DNA of 64,000 nucleotides, from positions 1,116,001 through 1,180,000 of the forward strand of contig NZ_CP008884.1 in the NCBI RefSeq assembly GCF_000725385.1, read 5' to 3'. This stretch comes from Dyella japonica A8 (lineage in GTDB: Bacteria > Pseudomonadota > Gammaproteobacteria > Xanthomonadales > Rhodanobacteraceae). The position numbers and the translations under genes are program-made. The notes below the pieces were generated by a model that was not told where the DNA came from, searched no databases, and saw only the letters and a program-made list of their open reading frames with translations. This document shows, piece by piece, positions 26,453-36,900 of this stretch; the first letter of the stretch is position 1, and each line of letters begins with the position of its first letter.

Positions 26453-28869
26453 AGCGCGATGATCAGGTCGAGCACGCGCGTGGCGAGCGATTTCAGCGAG
26501 CGTGCGTTCGCCTCGTCGACAGCCAGTACCGGCCCGACACAGGCGGGACATCCCGCGCGGCAGTCGCAGCGATGCACCAGCTCGCGGGCGAGGCGCACCA
26601 GATCTTCGCGCCGCTCGAACAAGGGCGCGCTCAGGCCCACGCCGCCCGGGAAAGCGTCGTAGAGATACAGCGTCGGGATGAACGGCCCGCGTATCGATGC
26701 CTCGCCGTCGCCCAATCCCGAGCGGATCTGCGCGCGTCCATGCGCATCCGGCGTGGCGAACCATGCGCCGTCGCCGCTGCCCACGGCCTTCTGCAGGTCA
26801 CGCGACTCGGCCATCACCGCTACCGTCGCCACGATATGCAGGGCATGGGCTGCCGCGAGGAAACCATCCAGCGCTTCCTGGCGATGATCGAAGGCCTGCT
26901 CCAGCGCACGCTGCGGGAGCTGCCACCACACGGCGGTGGTGTGCAGTTCGAGGTCGGGAAGGTTCACCGGGCCGTAGCCGATGTTCTCGTGTGTGTAGTA
27001 GCGGATTTTCTTGTAGCCGGCCACGCGCCGTGCCACATGCACCTCGCCGTGATGCGCGCTGCCCGTGCCGGCGGGCGAGCCGTCGAAGGCTTCCAGCACC
27101 TTGAGCTTGGTGTAGTCGATGGCGTCGGTGTAGTAGTCCACATGGGTGCGCGTGACGAAGGCCTTGCGGCCGTTCCAGTCCAGCCGCTCCACCTGGTAGG
27201 GCACGGACTGGACCATATGGATGGCACCTTCGTACAGCGTGAGCGAGGCGGCGCTGAAATCCACTTCCGCGATGATGGTCTGCCGGCCGTCGGTGCGATC
27301 CACCACCACGAAGTTGCCGTCGGCCACCGAGCGCAGTGATACGGCGTTGGCCGGGTAGCTGTCGGCGATCCATTCGAAGCGTTCGCCCTCCTGATGCAGC
27401 ACGCCTTCCTCGGCGAGCACCTGCAGCCACGGCGTGGCGTCCTGCGGGCCGAACAGTTCGCCGTCCTTGAACGGCAGCTCGAAGGCGGCGCAGCGGATAT
27501 GGTCCAGCAGGATCAGCGGCTGGTCGGGCGCGATGCGCGCATGTTCCGGCGGCGCGCCCTGGAAGAACTCCGGATGGCGCACCAAGTACTGGTCGAGCGG
27601 ATCGCTGCTGGCCACCAGCACGCCCAGCGAAGCCTGCTGGCGGCGGCCGGCGCGCCCGAAGCGCTGCCATGTCGCTGCCACGCTGCCGGGATAGCCGTTG
27701 AGCACCACCACGTCCAGCGCGCCGATGTCCACGCCCAGTTCCAGCGCAGAGGTGCTGACGATGCCGTCCACCTGTCCCGCGCGCATCTCGCGTTCCGCCG
27801 CGCGCCGTTCGGTGGGCAGGTAGCCGCCACGGTAGGCACGGATGCGCGGCGGCTTGCGCGGGTCGTTGTCGAACACGTCCTTGAGGTACTTGGTGAGCAC
27901 TTCCACCATCAGGCGCGACTGCGCGAACACCAGCGTCTTCAGTCCCGCACGGATGGCCGTGCGCGCGATGCGGTTGGACTGCGAGCGCGCCGAGGCGCGC
28001 AGGCCGAGGTCGGGGTTCACCACCGGCGGGTTCCACAGCAGTACGTGCTTCTCGCCCACCGGCGCGCCGCTTTCAGTGATCGCCGTGACCGGCTGCTCGA
28101 TCAGCGCGCTCGCATGTTCCGCCGGGTTGCCGATGGTGGCCGAGCACAAGATGAACTGCGGCGACACGCCGTAGAACGCGCACACGCGCTGCAGCCGGCG
28201 CAATACATTGGCCACGTGCGAGCCGAACACGCCGCGATAGGTGTGCACCTCGTCGATCACCACGTAGCGCAGGTTCTCGAAGAACTGCGCCCACTTGGTG
28301 TGATGCGGCAGGATCGCCTGGTGCAGCATGTCGGGGTTGCTCACCACGATGTCGCCATGCAGGCGGATGGCCTGCCGCGCATCGCCCGGCGTGTCGCCGT
28401 CGAAGGTGAAGGCCTTCACGCCCAGGTCGCCGGCCTGATTGAGCTCCAGCAATTCCGCCACCTGGTCCTGCGCCAGCGCCTTGGTGGGAAACAGGAACAG
28501 CGCCTTGGCGCGCTGGCGGATGGCCGCGCTGATCACCGGCAGGGTGTAGCACAGCGACTTGCCCGAGGCGGTGGGCGTGGCGATCACCACGTGCTCGCCC
28601 GCGGCGGTGGCGTTCCATGCCTGCGCCTGGTGCGCATAGAGCTGGCTGATGCCGCGCGCACGCAGGGCATCGGCCAGTGCGGGCGGCATGTCTCCGGGCA
28701 GCGGGGCGAATTGGCCGTCGCGCCCGGGCAGCACGAACGAGCCGGTGATGCGGTCGCCGTAGCGTCTGGCGAGCCGCCGCGCCAGCTGATCGCCGCCGGA
28801 TGCGGGTGCGGCCAGCGCACCGTCGCCGCGCACCGCGCGTTGGGCCATGGGGTTGGGCAAGGCGTTCAT
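26449..28869 (-). CDS. MrfA-like DEAD/DEAH-box DNA helicase with DUF1998 zinc domain
   Basis: 806 residues. Two RecA-like domains are visible: Walker A ATPTASGKS (97-105), the DEVH box in YVVIDEVHTYRG, motif III SATIGNP, and motif VI QRFGRAGRR. The C-terminal DUF1998 region ends with four cysteines at 768, 770, 774 and 777 (CDCRAGCPAC), a metal-binding cluster as in MrfA. Family members unwind DNA 3' to 5' and help remove mitomycin C lesions independently of nucleotide excision repair. ATG 28869 follows GGAG. The exonuclease gene overlaps its stop, supporting a two-gene repair unit. Confidence 0.93.
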   Translation of the reverse strand: MNALPNPMAQRAVRGDGALAAPASGGDQLARRLARRYGDRITGSFVLPGRDGQFAPLPGDMPPALADALRARGISQLYAHQAQAWNATAAGEHVVIATPTASGKSLCYTLPVISAAIRQRAKALFLFPTKALAQDQVAELLELNQAGDLGVKAFTFDGDTPGDARQAIRLHGDIVVSNPDMLHQAILPHHTKWAQFFENLRYVVIDEVHTYRGVFGSHVANVLRRLQRVCAFYGVSPQFILCSATIGNPAEHASALIEQPVTAITESGAPVGEKHVLLWNPPVVNPDLGLRASARSQSNRIARTAIRAGLKTLVFAQSRLMVEVLTKYLKDVFDNDPRKPPRIRAYRGGYLPTERRAAEREMRAGQVDGIVSTSALELGVDIGALDVVVLNGYPGSVAATWQRFGRAGRRQQASLGVLVASSDPLDQYLVRHPEFFQGAPPEHARIAPDQPLILLDHIRCAAFELPFKDGELFGPQDATPWLQVLAEEGVLHQEGERFEWIADSYPANAVSLRSVADGNFVVVDRTDGRQTIIAEVDFSAASLTLYEGAIHMVQSVPYQVERLDWNGRKAFVTRTHVDYYTDAIDYTKLKVLEAFDGSPAGTGSAHHGEVHVARRVAGYKKIRYYTHENIGYGPVNLPDLELHTTAVWWQLPQRALEQAFDHRQEALDGFLAAAHALHIVATVAVMAESRDLQKAVGSGDGAWFATPDAHGRAQIRSGLGDGEASIRGPFIPTLYLYDAFPGGVGLSAPLFERREDLVRLARELVHRCDCRAGCPACVGPVLAVDEANARSLKSLATRVLDLIIAL

Positions 28870-28944
28870 CGGGGCGCTCCATCCGGGGACGGCATTGCAA
28901 CCGGCGGCCGTCTCAATCCCTGAGACGGCCCGGGAATGCCCCCT

Positions 28945-29035
28945 TGTGGGAGCGCACCCTGTGCGCGACCGCGGCGCCCCGGCGCACCTCGCGCCGTCGC
29001 GCCGCCGCTTGTCGCGCACAGGGTGCGCTCCCACA
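28945..29035. repeat. Dispersed inverted repeat, 25 bp arms (family 1)
   Basis: Perfect arms 28945-28969 and 29011-29035 with the same GAGCGCACCCTGTGCGCGAC core. It sits between the divergent helicase and response regulator genes. Confidence 0.95.
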
Positions 29036-29122
29036 GGAAGGCGGCGGCTTTAAGTGTTTTCTAAGCCCGTTGTCGGATAATCCCGGCGAACATCGCCGGA
29101 AGGGCGAAGGAGCGTCAGGCAC

Positions 29123-29788
29123 GTGCACATTCTTCTGGTCGAAGACGACGCGCAGCTGGGGTCGGCTATCCAGCGCGCCCTGGAACGGCTGAGCTACACC
29201 GTGTCGTGGCTGCGCGACGGCCGTTCTGCGCTCAGCGCCATGCGCGACCGCACCGCCGACCTGGTGCTGCTGGATCTCGGCCTGCCGGGCCGGGACGGCA
29301 TCGAGGTGCTGATCGAGGCGCGCCGCGTCCACGTGGATACGCCGGTGCTGGTGATGACCGCGCGCGACGGCCTGTCCGCCCGCGTGGACGGGCTGGACGC
29401 CGGTGCCGACGACTACCTGACCAAACCATTCCACGTGGAAGAGCTGGCCGCGCGCATCCGCTCGCTCACGCGCCGCATGCGCGGCCTGTCGGTCAACCGC
29501 ATCGACGTGGGCGCGCTGAGCCTGGACGTGGGCACATCCGAGGTCAGCTTCCGCGGCGAAGCGGTGGACCTCACGCGCCGCGAGTTCGCGCTGCTGCAGG
29601 CGCTGATGGAGAACGCCGGCAAGCTGGTGCGGCGTGAAAGCCTGGAGAACTCGCTGTACGGGCTGGACCACGTGGTGGGCAACAACGCGCTCGAAGTGCT
29701 GGTGCATTCGCTGCGCCGCAAGCTGAGCTTCGAGACGATCCGCAACGTGCGCGGCTTCGGCTACATGATCCCGCAGGATCCCAAGTGA
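29123..29788 (+). CDS. OmpR-family response regulator
   Basis: 221 residues. Receiver domain 1-115 with the acidic pair Asp8/Asp9, the phosphoacceptor Asp51 (LLDLGLPG), Thr in VMTARD and Lys in LTKPFH; winged-helix DNA-binding domain from about 125 (VDLTRREFALLQALMENAG, NALEVLVHSLRRKL). It resembles QseB/PmrA-type regulators. The start is GTG 29123, nine bases after AGGAG. The histidine kinase gene overlaps its stop, so they form one two-component system. Confidence 0.94.
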   Translation: MHILLVEDDAQLGSAIQRALERLSYTVSWLRDGRSALSAMRDRTADLVLLDLGLPGRDGIEVLIEARRVHVDTPVLVMTARDGLSARVDGLDAGADDYLTKPFHVEELAARIRSLTRRMRGLSVNRIDVGALSLDVGTSEVSFRGEAVDLTRREFALLQALMENAGKLVRRESLENSLYGLDHVVGNNALEVLVHSLRRKLSFETIRNVRGFGYMIPQDPK

Positions 29789-31194
29789 GCCGCAGCAGTC
29801 TGCGCGCCGGGCTGCGCTGGCTGATCCTGGGCGTCATCGCGCTGGTGCTGGTGCCGCTGGGCGTCTACAGCATGCGGCGCACCATCAACGAGGTGAGCGA
29901 ACTGTCGGATGCGCGCCTGGCGCAATCGGCGCGCACGCTGCAGACGCTGGTGGACGAGATCGGCCTGACCTCGCTGCAGCAGCGCAATGCGGAGACGGGC
30001 ATGGTGGTGCCGGTCACCACCAAGCCGACGCAGGAGGTGGTGCTGCACGGCCACACCTACGAGTCGGAAGTGGGTTTCCAAGTGTTTGACCGCAGCGGCC
30101 GCACGCTGATGGCGACGGGCAACCTCACCGTGCTGCCGCCGCCCGCCGCCGGGCATTTCGGCTTCCACAACGTGCGGCTGGGCAATTATCGCTGGCGTTT
30201 GTTCACCCTGCCGCCCACGCAGGACGGCCTGGTGGTGCGTGCGGCCGAACGCTACGACAGCCGGCGCGACATCACCGTGGCGCTATGGGTCGAGCATGCG
30301 CTGGCGCCCTTGATTGCGCTGCCGGTGCTGGCGCTGCTGGTGGGCTGGGCCGTGCGGCGCGGCCTGCGGCCGTTGGATGCACTGGCGGAAAAGCTGGCGG
30401 CGCGCCGGCCCGGCAGCCGGGACACGCTGGACGTGGCCGAGGCGCCGCGCGAGCTGGAACCCGTGCTGGATGCCCTCAACACTCAGTTCACCCTGCTGGA
30501 GGAAGCGCTGGAGCGCGAGCGGCGCTTCAGCGCCGACGTGGCGCACGAACTGCGCACGCCGATCGCCTCCACCATGATCAACCTGGAAAACGCCCAGGCC
30601 AGTCGCGACACGGGCGAGGCCGACGAGGCCCTGTCCGGCGCGCGCGAAAGTCTTGCCGCGCTGGCGCGCCGCGTCGAGCAGCTCCTGTCGCTGGCACGGC
30701 TGGAGGCCAGCTCGCGCTCGGACCAGCATGCCGACATCGACCTGATGGCGGTGGCGCGCACGGTCATCGAGGAACTGGCGCCGCTGATCGGCGACTCCGA
30801 CGTGGAACTGGACGTGACACTCGCCGACGGGCCGCTGATGGTGCGCGGCCACGCGGTGGCGCTGGCCGCCCTGCTGCGCAACCTGCTGGAGAACGCGTTC
30901 CGTCATGTGCCGGCGGGCGGTTTCGTCAAGCTGATCATCCAGCGCGAGCAGGCGCAGGCCGTGATCGACGTGATCGACAACGGCGAAGGCATTCCGCCCG
31001 AGCGCCGCGCCGCCGTGTTCGCGCGCTTCCATCGCGAAGCCGGCAGCCGGGGCGATGGCTATGGGCTGGGACTATCCATCGTGCAGCGCGCCGCGCAGAT
31101 GCACGATGCCGACATCGTGCTGCTGGATTCGCCCTATGGGCGTGGCTTGCGCGTGTCCGTGCGGCTGCCGTTGAGCCGGGGTGCAAACTCCTGA
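29785..31194 (+). CDS. Sensor histidine kinase, QseC-like
   Basis: 469 residues. Two membrane helices (WLILGVIALVLVPLGVY near the start and LIALPVLALLVGWAV near 180) flank a periplasmic sensor of about 140 residues of the type found in two-component kinases of the QseC/TctE group. Then come a short linker, the dimerisation/phosphoacceptor domain with His254 in DVAHELRTP, and an ATPase domain with NLLENAFRH, DNGEGIP and GDGYGLGLSI. The start is GTG 29785, overlapping the regulator's stop. The efflux operon 270 bases downstream is a plausible target; signal unknown. Confidence 0.93.
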   Translation: MSRSSLRAGLRWLILGVIALVLVPLGVYSMRRTINEVSELSDARLAQSARTLQTLVDEIGLTSLQQRNAETGMVVPVTTKPTQEVVLHGHTYESEVGFQVFDRSGRTLMATGNLTVLPPPAAGHFGFHNVRLGNYRWRLFTLPPTQDGLVVRAAERYDSRRDITVALWVEHALAPLIALPVLALLVGWAVRRGLRPLDALAEKLAARRPGSRDTLDVAEAPRELEPVLDALNTQFTLLEEALERERRFSADVAHELRTPIASTMINLENAQASRDTGEADEALSGARESLAALARRVEQLLSLARLEASSRSDQHADIDLMAVARTVIEELAPLIGDSDVELDVTLADGPLMVRGHAVALAALLRNLLENAFRHVPAGGFVKLIIQREQAQAVIDVIDNGEGIPPERRAAVFARFHREAGSRGDGYGLGLSIVQRAAQMHDADIVLLDSPYGRGLRVSVRLPLSRGANS

Positions 31195-31266
31195 GGGGCG
31201 GGTCTCGCGGGGGTCGCTATCAGGGGCGCGTGGGGGGCATGCACGAGAGCACCGGTACTCCCTCAC

Positions 31267-31404
31267 CGTCATTCCGGCGCAGGCCGGAATCCAGTGACCG
31301 TCGTGTTCGGTTCTCGCGAGGTGCTGCACCGGCGAGGAATAGCCGGTATCGCGGCGAAAACTGGATCTCGCCGCTACTGGATTCCGGCCTACGCCGGAAT
31401 GACG
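31267..31404. repeat. REP-like inverted repeat, 29 bp arms (family 2)
   Basis: Arms 31267-31295 and 31376-31404 match with one mismatch; the motif is CGTCATTCCGGC ... CCGGAATCCAGT. It lies in the gap between the two-component system and the efflux operon and could act as an mRNA end structure for the kinase gene. Confidence 0.88.
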
Positions 31405-31465
31405 GCGTTGGAGGGTGTCGCACCCCGTCCTTACAAAGTGAACGCTAAGCCACGTCCGGTAGGGT

Positions 31466-32860
31466 ATGACCTCCCCAACCCTGCATGGATCGTCGGTGTC
31501 TCCTTCGTTTGCCAAGCCCCTGGCAGGACGTTCCGCGTGGCCGCGCAAGGCCGCGGCTGTCCTGCTGACCGCCTGCCTTGGCGGCTGCGCCACGTACCAT
31601 GCGAAGCCGCTGCCGGCGCAGGCCGCGTCGTCGTCGTCGCTGTCTCAGTTACAAGGTTATGACACGGCCGCCTTGCCGCTGGACATGGCGGCGGTCGAAC
31701 GCCTGGTGCTGCTGAACAACCCGGATCTGCGCAGCCAGCATGCGCGCCGCCAGGCGGCGCAGGCACAGCGCAAGCAGGACGGCGTGCTGCCCAACCCCAG
31801 CGTTGGCGGCAACGTCGGTTACCTGCTCTCCGGCGCCGGCGACGCCACCGCGTGGACGGCGTCGATCAGCCAGGACATCACCTCGCTGATCACCTTGCGC
31901 CCGCGCCGCGAAGCGGCCCAGGCCACGGCGGACGAAGTGGATGCCGGACTGCTGTGGGAGCAATGGCAGGTGCTGGGCAAGGCGCGCCTGCTGGTCATCG
32001 ACCTGGTGGAAGGCCAGCGGCAGATCGCCCTGCAGCAGCAGGCGCTGGATGCGCTGGCGCAGCGCGAATCGCGCATCGTCAGTGCGGTGGGCGCTGGCAA
32101 CATGGAGCGCGTCACGGTGGCATCCGATCTCGCCGCCGCCGCGGATGCGCGCACCGCGTTGAACGATCTGCAGCGTCGCCAGCTGGATCTGCAGCAGCAA
32201 CTCAATGCGCTGCTGGGCCTCAAGCCTGACGTTGTCGTGCCCTTGTCGCCGTCGCTGCCCGCGCCCAGCGTGGACGCCGCGTCGATTCGCCAGCAGTTCG
32301 ACGACGTCAGCCGTCGCCGGCCGGACCTGGTCGCGCTGCAGCTTGGCTATCGCGCGCAGGAGGCCACGCTGCGTGCCGCTGTGCTTGCGCAGTTTCCACC
32401 GCTGGCGATCGGTTACGACGCCTCGCAGGACAACAGCCGCGTGCGCAATGGCGGCCCGGCGGTGAACTTCACCTTGCCGCTGTTCGATCACAACCAGCAC
32501 AACGTCGCCATCGCCAAGGCGACGCGCGAACAACTGCATCAGGAATACACCGTGCGGCTGGCGACCTCGCGCGACGAGGTCGATGCCTTGCTCGCGCAAT
32601 ACGCGCAGCTCGACGCACAGCAGAAGACGCTCGTCCCGGCCACCGACAGCGCCGTGCACGCCTCAGCGCAGGCCGGGCAGGCTGCGCAGGCCGGCCTGCT
32701 GGATCTGCGCAACGTTACCGATCTCCACGTCGCCGCCCTCAACCGGCAGCTGGCGCAACTGGCGACCGAGCAGGCCATGCTCGAACAACAGGCTGCGCTG
32801 GAACTGCTGGTGGGACGCGGCATGCCGACTGCTCTTGAACAGGATGTGATGGCCCCATGA
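31466..32860 (+). CDS. TolC-like outer-membrane efflux lipoprotein
   Basis: 464 residues. The signal peptide ends in a lipobox, LGGC with Cys41 as the lipidated residue. The mature part has the outer-membrane factor pattern: long heptad-like helices (LRSQHARRQAAQAQRKQDG, LDLQQQLNALLGLKP) and two internally similar halves. It forms the outer-membrane channel of the tripartite pump encoded by the next two genes. The ATG of the adaptor gene overlaps its stop (ATGA), showing one operon. Confidence 0.9.
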   Translation: MTSPTLHGSSVSPSFAKPLAGRSAWPRKAAAVLLTACLGGCATYHAKPLPAQAASSSSLSQLQGYDTAALPLDMAAVERLVLLNNPDLRSQHARRQAAQAQRKQDGVLPNPSVGGNVGYLLSGAGDATAWTASISQDITSLITLRPRREAAQATADEVDAGLLWEQWQVLGKARLLVIDLVEGQRQIALQQQALDALAQRESRIVSAVGAGNMERVTVASDLAAAADARTALNDLQRRQLDLQQQLNALLGLKPDVVVPLSPSLPAPSVDAASIRQQFDDVSRRRPDLVALQLGYRAQEATLRAAVLAQFPPLAIGYDASQDNSRVRNGGPAVNFTLPLFDHNQHNVAIAKATREQLHQEYTVRLATSRDEVDALLAQYAQLDAQQKTLVPATDSAVHASAQAGQAAQAGLLDLRNVTDLHVAALNRQLAQLATEQAMLEQQAALELLVGRGMPTALEQDVMAP

Positions 32861-33921
32861 CTTATCGACTGCCATGGATTTATCGACTGCCATGGATCGC
32901 CGTGGTGCTGGCTGCCTGCGCGCTGTCCGCATGCTCCGGTGGTGAAGCGCCCGACGAAGCGACGGTGAGCGCCGCCGTGACCACCGTGCCGGTGAAGCAG
33001 GGCAGCCTGCCCGATACCGTGACCGCCTACGGCAATGCCGGGCCTGCCGCCGATGCGGCGCAGGTCGTCAATGTGCAGGCCGCCGGCCGTGTGCTGCGCT
33101 GGAACGTGACCGCCGGTGCATCGGTGAAGCGCGGCCAGTCGCTGCTTACGTTTGCGCTGGCGCCTTCCGCCGTGGCGGCCTATCAGCAGGCCGTGACGGC
33201 GCAGCAGCTGGCCGAAACGCAACGCGCGCATACCGCGCAACTGCTGTCGCAGCAGCTCGCCACGCGCGACCAGATGGAGCAGGCGGAAAAAGCCCTGCAT
33301 GACGCGCAGTCCAACCTGGATGCCCTGGTGCAGCAGCAAGGCCGCAGCCCCACGGTGGACGTGAAGGCGCCGTTCGACGGCACCGTGGCGACGGTCGATG
33401 CGCAGCAGGGTGACAACCTGCAGCCGGGCGCGCCGCTGCTCACCGTCCAGCGCGGCGACGGCCTGGTGGTGACTGCCGGGGTGGAACGCGAGGCGATGGG
33501 GCGTGTGCAGGTAGGCGCCAAGGCCGAGCTGGTTCCCATCGATGGCGGCGAGGCCATGCATGGCACCGTGCGCCGCGTGGCGCGCACGCTCAACAAGAAC
33601 ACGCACCAGCTCGACGTGGAGATCGTGCCCGATGGCGCGCTTGTCGGTGGCGAAGGGTTCCGCGCCGAGATCGTGGTGGGCCAGTGGCAGGGCTGGTTGG
33701 TGCCCCGCGACTCGGTGCAGGGCGACGAAGAAGACCGCCACGTATTCCAGGTGGCGGATGGCAAGGCCAAGAGCGTGCCGGTGAAGGTGCTCGGTGAAAC
33801 GGATGAGGTCACCGTTGCCACCGGTGCGCTCGACGCCAAGCTGCCGCTGGTGACGGAAGGCGCCACGCAGCTCGACGACGGCATGGTCGTGCGCATGCCG
33901 GCGGAGAAGACCAAGCCATGA
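32857..33921 (+). CDS. RND efflux periplasmic adaptor lipoprotein
   Basis: 354 residues of the membrane-fusion-protein family, linking the inner-membrane pump to the outer-membrane channel. Lipobox LSAC gives lipid-modified Cys26. Then come a lipoyl half-motif (AAGRVLRWNVTAGASVKRGQ), a helical hairpin (AQQLAETQRAHTAQLL), the second lipoyl half (VKAPFDGTVATVDAQQGDNL) and beta-barrel domains. The N-terminus carries an odd tandem duplication, giving YRLPWI twice. Both ends overlap neighbouring genes by four bases. Confidence 0.92.
   Translation: MTYRLPWIYRLPWIAVVLAACALSACSGGEAPDEATVSAAVTTVPVKQGSLPDTVTAYGNAGPAADAAQVVNVQAAGRVLRWNVTAGASVKRGQSLLTFALAPSAVAAYQQAVTAQQLAETQRAHTAQLLSQQLATRDQMEQAEKALHDAQSNLDALVQQQGRSPTVDVKAPFDGTVATVDAQQGDNLQPGAPLLTVQRGDGLVVTAGVEREAMGRVQVGAKAELVPIDGGEAMHGTVRRVARTLNKNTHQLDVEIVPDGALVGGEGFRAEIVVGQWQGWLVPRDSVQGDEEDRHVFQVADGKAKSVPVKVLGETDEVTVATGALDAKLPLVTEGATQLDDGMVVRMPAEKTKP
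32862..32897 (+). repeat. 18 bp in-frame tandem duplication at the adaptor N-terminus
   Basis: TTATCGACTGCCATGGAT occurs twice head to tail at 32862-32879 and 32880-32897. It duplicates six residues before the hydrophobic signal core and keeps the frame. Each unit contains an ATG in another frame. It looks like a recent slippage or duplication event. Confidence 0.95.
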
Positions 33922-36900
33922 GTCTGCCGACGTTGCTGGCACGGCACGCGCGTGCCATCGTCATCGTGGCCTTTGCGCTGGCGCTCGCGGGCCTGGCCAG
34001 TTCCTTTACGTTGCCGGTCGGCCTGTTCCCGCAGGTGTCGTTCCCGCGCGTGGTGGTGGATCTCGATGCCGGCGACCGTCCGGCCGACCAGACCGCCCTG
34101 CTGCTGACCCGCCCGGTGGAAGAAGCCATCCGTACCGTGCCCGGCGTGGCCGGCCTGCGTTCGGAAACCACGCGCGGTTCGGCACAGATTTCCGTGGACT
34201 TCGGCTGGGGCCGCGACATGATCGCGTCCACCCTGCAGGTGGATTCGGCCATCGCACGCGTGCTGCCCGGCCTGCCGGCCGGCGCGTCGTACAACGTGCG
34301 CCGCATGGACCCGACGGTGTTTCCGATCATCTCCTATGCGTTGCAGTCGGACACGCTGTCGCCCGTGGCGCTGCGCGACCTGGCGCAATACCAGATCGTG
34401 CCGCTACTCGCCTCGGTGCAGGGCCTGGCGCGCGTGGACGTGCAGGGCGGCGAAACCGCCGAAGTGGAAGTGGAGGCCGACCCGCGCAAGCTTGCGCAAT
34501 ACGGCCTGGGCCTGGACGACCTCGCCACCGTCGTCAACGGCGCCAACCAGCTGGCCGCCGTCGGCCGCCTGCAGGATCGCAACCAGCTTTACCTCGTGGT
34601 CGCCGATCACTCGCTGCAGCGCATCGAGGCCATCCGCAACATCATTGTGAAGAACGATGCGCACGGCTGGGTGAAGCTGTCCGACGTCGCCAGCGTGCAC
34701 GATGGCTACGTGCCGCAATGGGTGAAGGTGAGCGAGGACGGCAAGGCCGCCGTGCTGTTCAACGTCTACGAGCAACCGGACGGCAACGCCGTGCAGATCG
34801 CCAGCGAAGTGCGCGCCAAGCTGGCCTCCTTCCGGCTGCCCAAGGGCGTGACGCTCAAGTCCTGGTACGACCAGAGCGAGCTGGTGGTGGAGTCCGCGCA
34901 CAGCGTGCGCGACGCCGTGCTGATCGGCCTGCTGCTGGCGGCGGCGGTGCTGTTGCTGTTCCTGCGCAACCTGCGCGTGACGCTGATCGCCATGCTGGTG
35001 GTGCCGGTGACGCTCGCCGTCACCGTGCTGCTGCTGCAGGTGTTCGGCATGAGCTTCAACATCATGACGCTGGGCGGCATCGCGGCCGCTGTGGGCCTGG
35101 TGATCGACGATGTGATCGTGATGGTCGAGCACGTCGCGCGTCGCGCGGGCGCGCTGGAAGGTGGCGGCGAATCGGCGGTGCTGCCAGCGGCGCGCGAATT
35201 CCTGCAGCCGCTCACCGGTTCAAGCCTGGCCACGCTGATCGTGTTCGTGCCGCTGGGCCTGCTCAGCGGCGTCACCGGCGCGTTCTCCAAGGCCTTGTCG
35301 ATCACCATGGCCAGTGCGCTCGCCGTGTCGTGGCTGGTCACCGCCTTCGTGGTGCCGCCGCTGCTGCGGCGCTGGGTGGATTTCCATCGCTGGCACGATC
35401 CCGGGCTCGACCACGAGCGCTGGCTGCCGCGCGCGCACGCACACCTGTACGACGCGTTCGCGCGGCGTCCCGCCTGGCTGCTGGCCTTCGTGCTGCCGTT
35501 GCTGGTGGTCGGTGGCGTGGCCTATACGCATGTCACCACGGGCTTCATGCCGTCGGTGGACGAAAGCGGCTTCGTGATGGACTACTACACGAAACCGGGT
35601 ACGTCACTGCCCGAAACCGCGCGGCAGGTGGGGCAGGTGGAAGCCATCCTGCGCTCCATGCCGGAGGTGGACACGTTCTCCCGCCGCCTGGGCACCGGCC
35701 TGGGCGGCGACCTGGGGCAGTCCTACCACGGTGACTTCTTCGTGCGCCTGAAGCCGGACCACGAGCGCGCCACCGAAGAGGTCATGAGCGACGTGCGCGA
35801 ACACATCGAGCACGAAGTGCCCGGCGTCGAGGTGGAACTGGCGCAGCTGATGGAAGACCTGATCGGCGACCTTACCGCCGTGCCGCAGCCGATCGAGATC
35901 AAGCTGTATTCGGCCGATCCGAAGACCCTGGTGCCGCAGGCGCAGAAGGTTGCCAAGGCCATCGCCGATATCCCCGGCGTGGTGGAGATCAAGGACGGCG
36001 TGCAGCTGGCCGGCGATGCGCTGAACGTGCAGGTCGATCCGGACAAGGCCACGCTGGAAGGCATGACGGCGGCCACCGTGACGCAGGCCATCAACAATGC
36101 GCTGACCGGCGTGGTGGCCACGCAGTTGCCGCAGGCCACCAAGAGCGTGGGCGTGCGCATCCGCATGCCGGACGCCATGCGGTGGAAGCTGCCGCAGCTG
36201 ATGGAGCTGCCGGTGCGTGCGCCCGACGGGCATGTGTTCCCGCTGAGCCGCGTGGCCAGCATCGTCACCGAGAACGGCCAGCCGCAGATCTCGCGTGAGA
36301 ACCTGCAGCAGATGGTTGCCGTGACGGCGCGCATCGACGGACGTGGCATGGGCGCGGCGGTGGCGGACGTGAAGAAGCTGCTGGCGCAGCCGGGCATGCT
36401 GGCCGCCGACACGCGCTACGAACTGGGTGGCCTGTACCAACAGCAGCAGATCGCCTTCGTGGGCCTGGCCAAGGTGTTCCTGATGGCGCTGGTGGCCGAG
36501 TTCGTGCTGCTGCTGTTCCTCTATGGCCGGGCCAGCCTGGCGTTCGTGGTAATGGGTTGCTCGCTGTTCTCGGCCACGGCGGTGTTCATCGCGCTGTGGC
36601 TGTGCGGGGTGGACCTCAACATCACCGCGATGATGGGCATGACGATGATCATCGGCATGGGCACGGAGATGGCGATCTTCTATGTGTCGGAGTACGTCAC
36701 CCTCTCGCAGGGGATGCCGCCGCTGCAGGCCCTGCGCATGGCCAGCCGCGACCGTCTGCGCCCGATCACCATGACCACGCTCGCCGCCATCCTCACCCTG
36801 CTGCCGCTGGCGCTGGCCTGGGGACAGGGCGCAGGCATCCAGCAACCGCTGGCGATTGCTATCATCGCCGGACTGACCCTGCAGTACCCGCTGGTGCTGC

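Noticed and set aside
26453..26764. Upstream extension of the exonuclease frame into the helicase gene
   Set aside because: The extension is Arg-rich and overlaps the conserved helicase C-terminus. GTG 26452 overlapping the helicase stop is the natural start.
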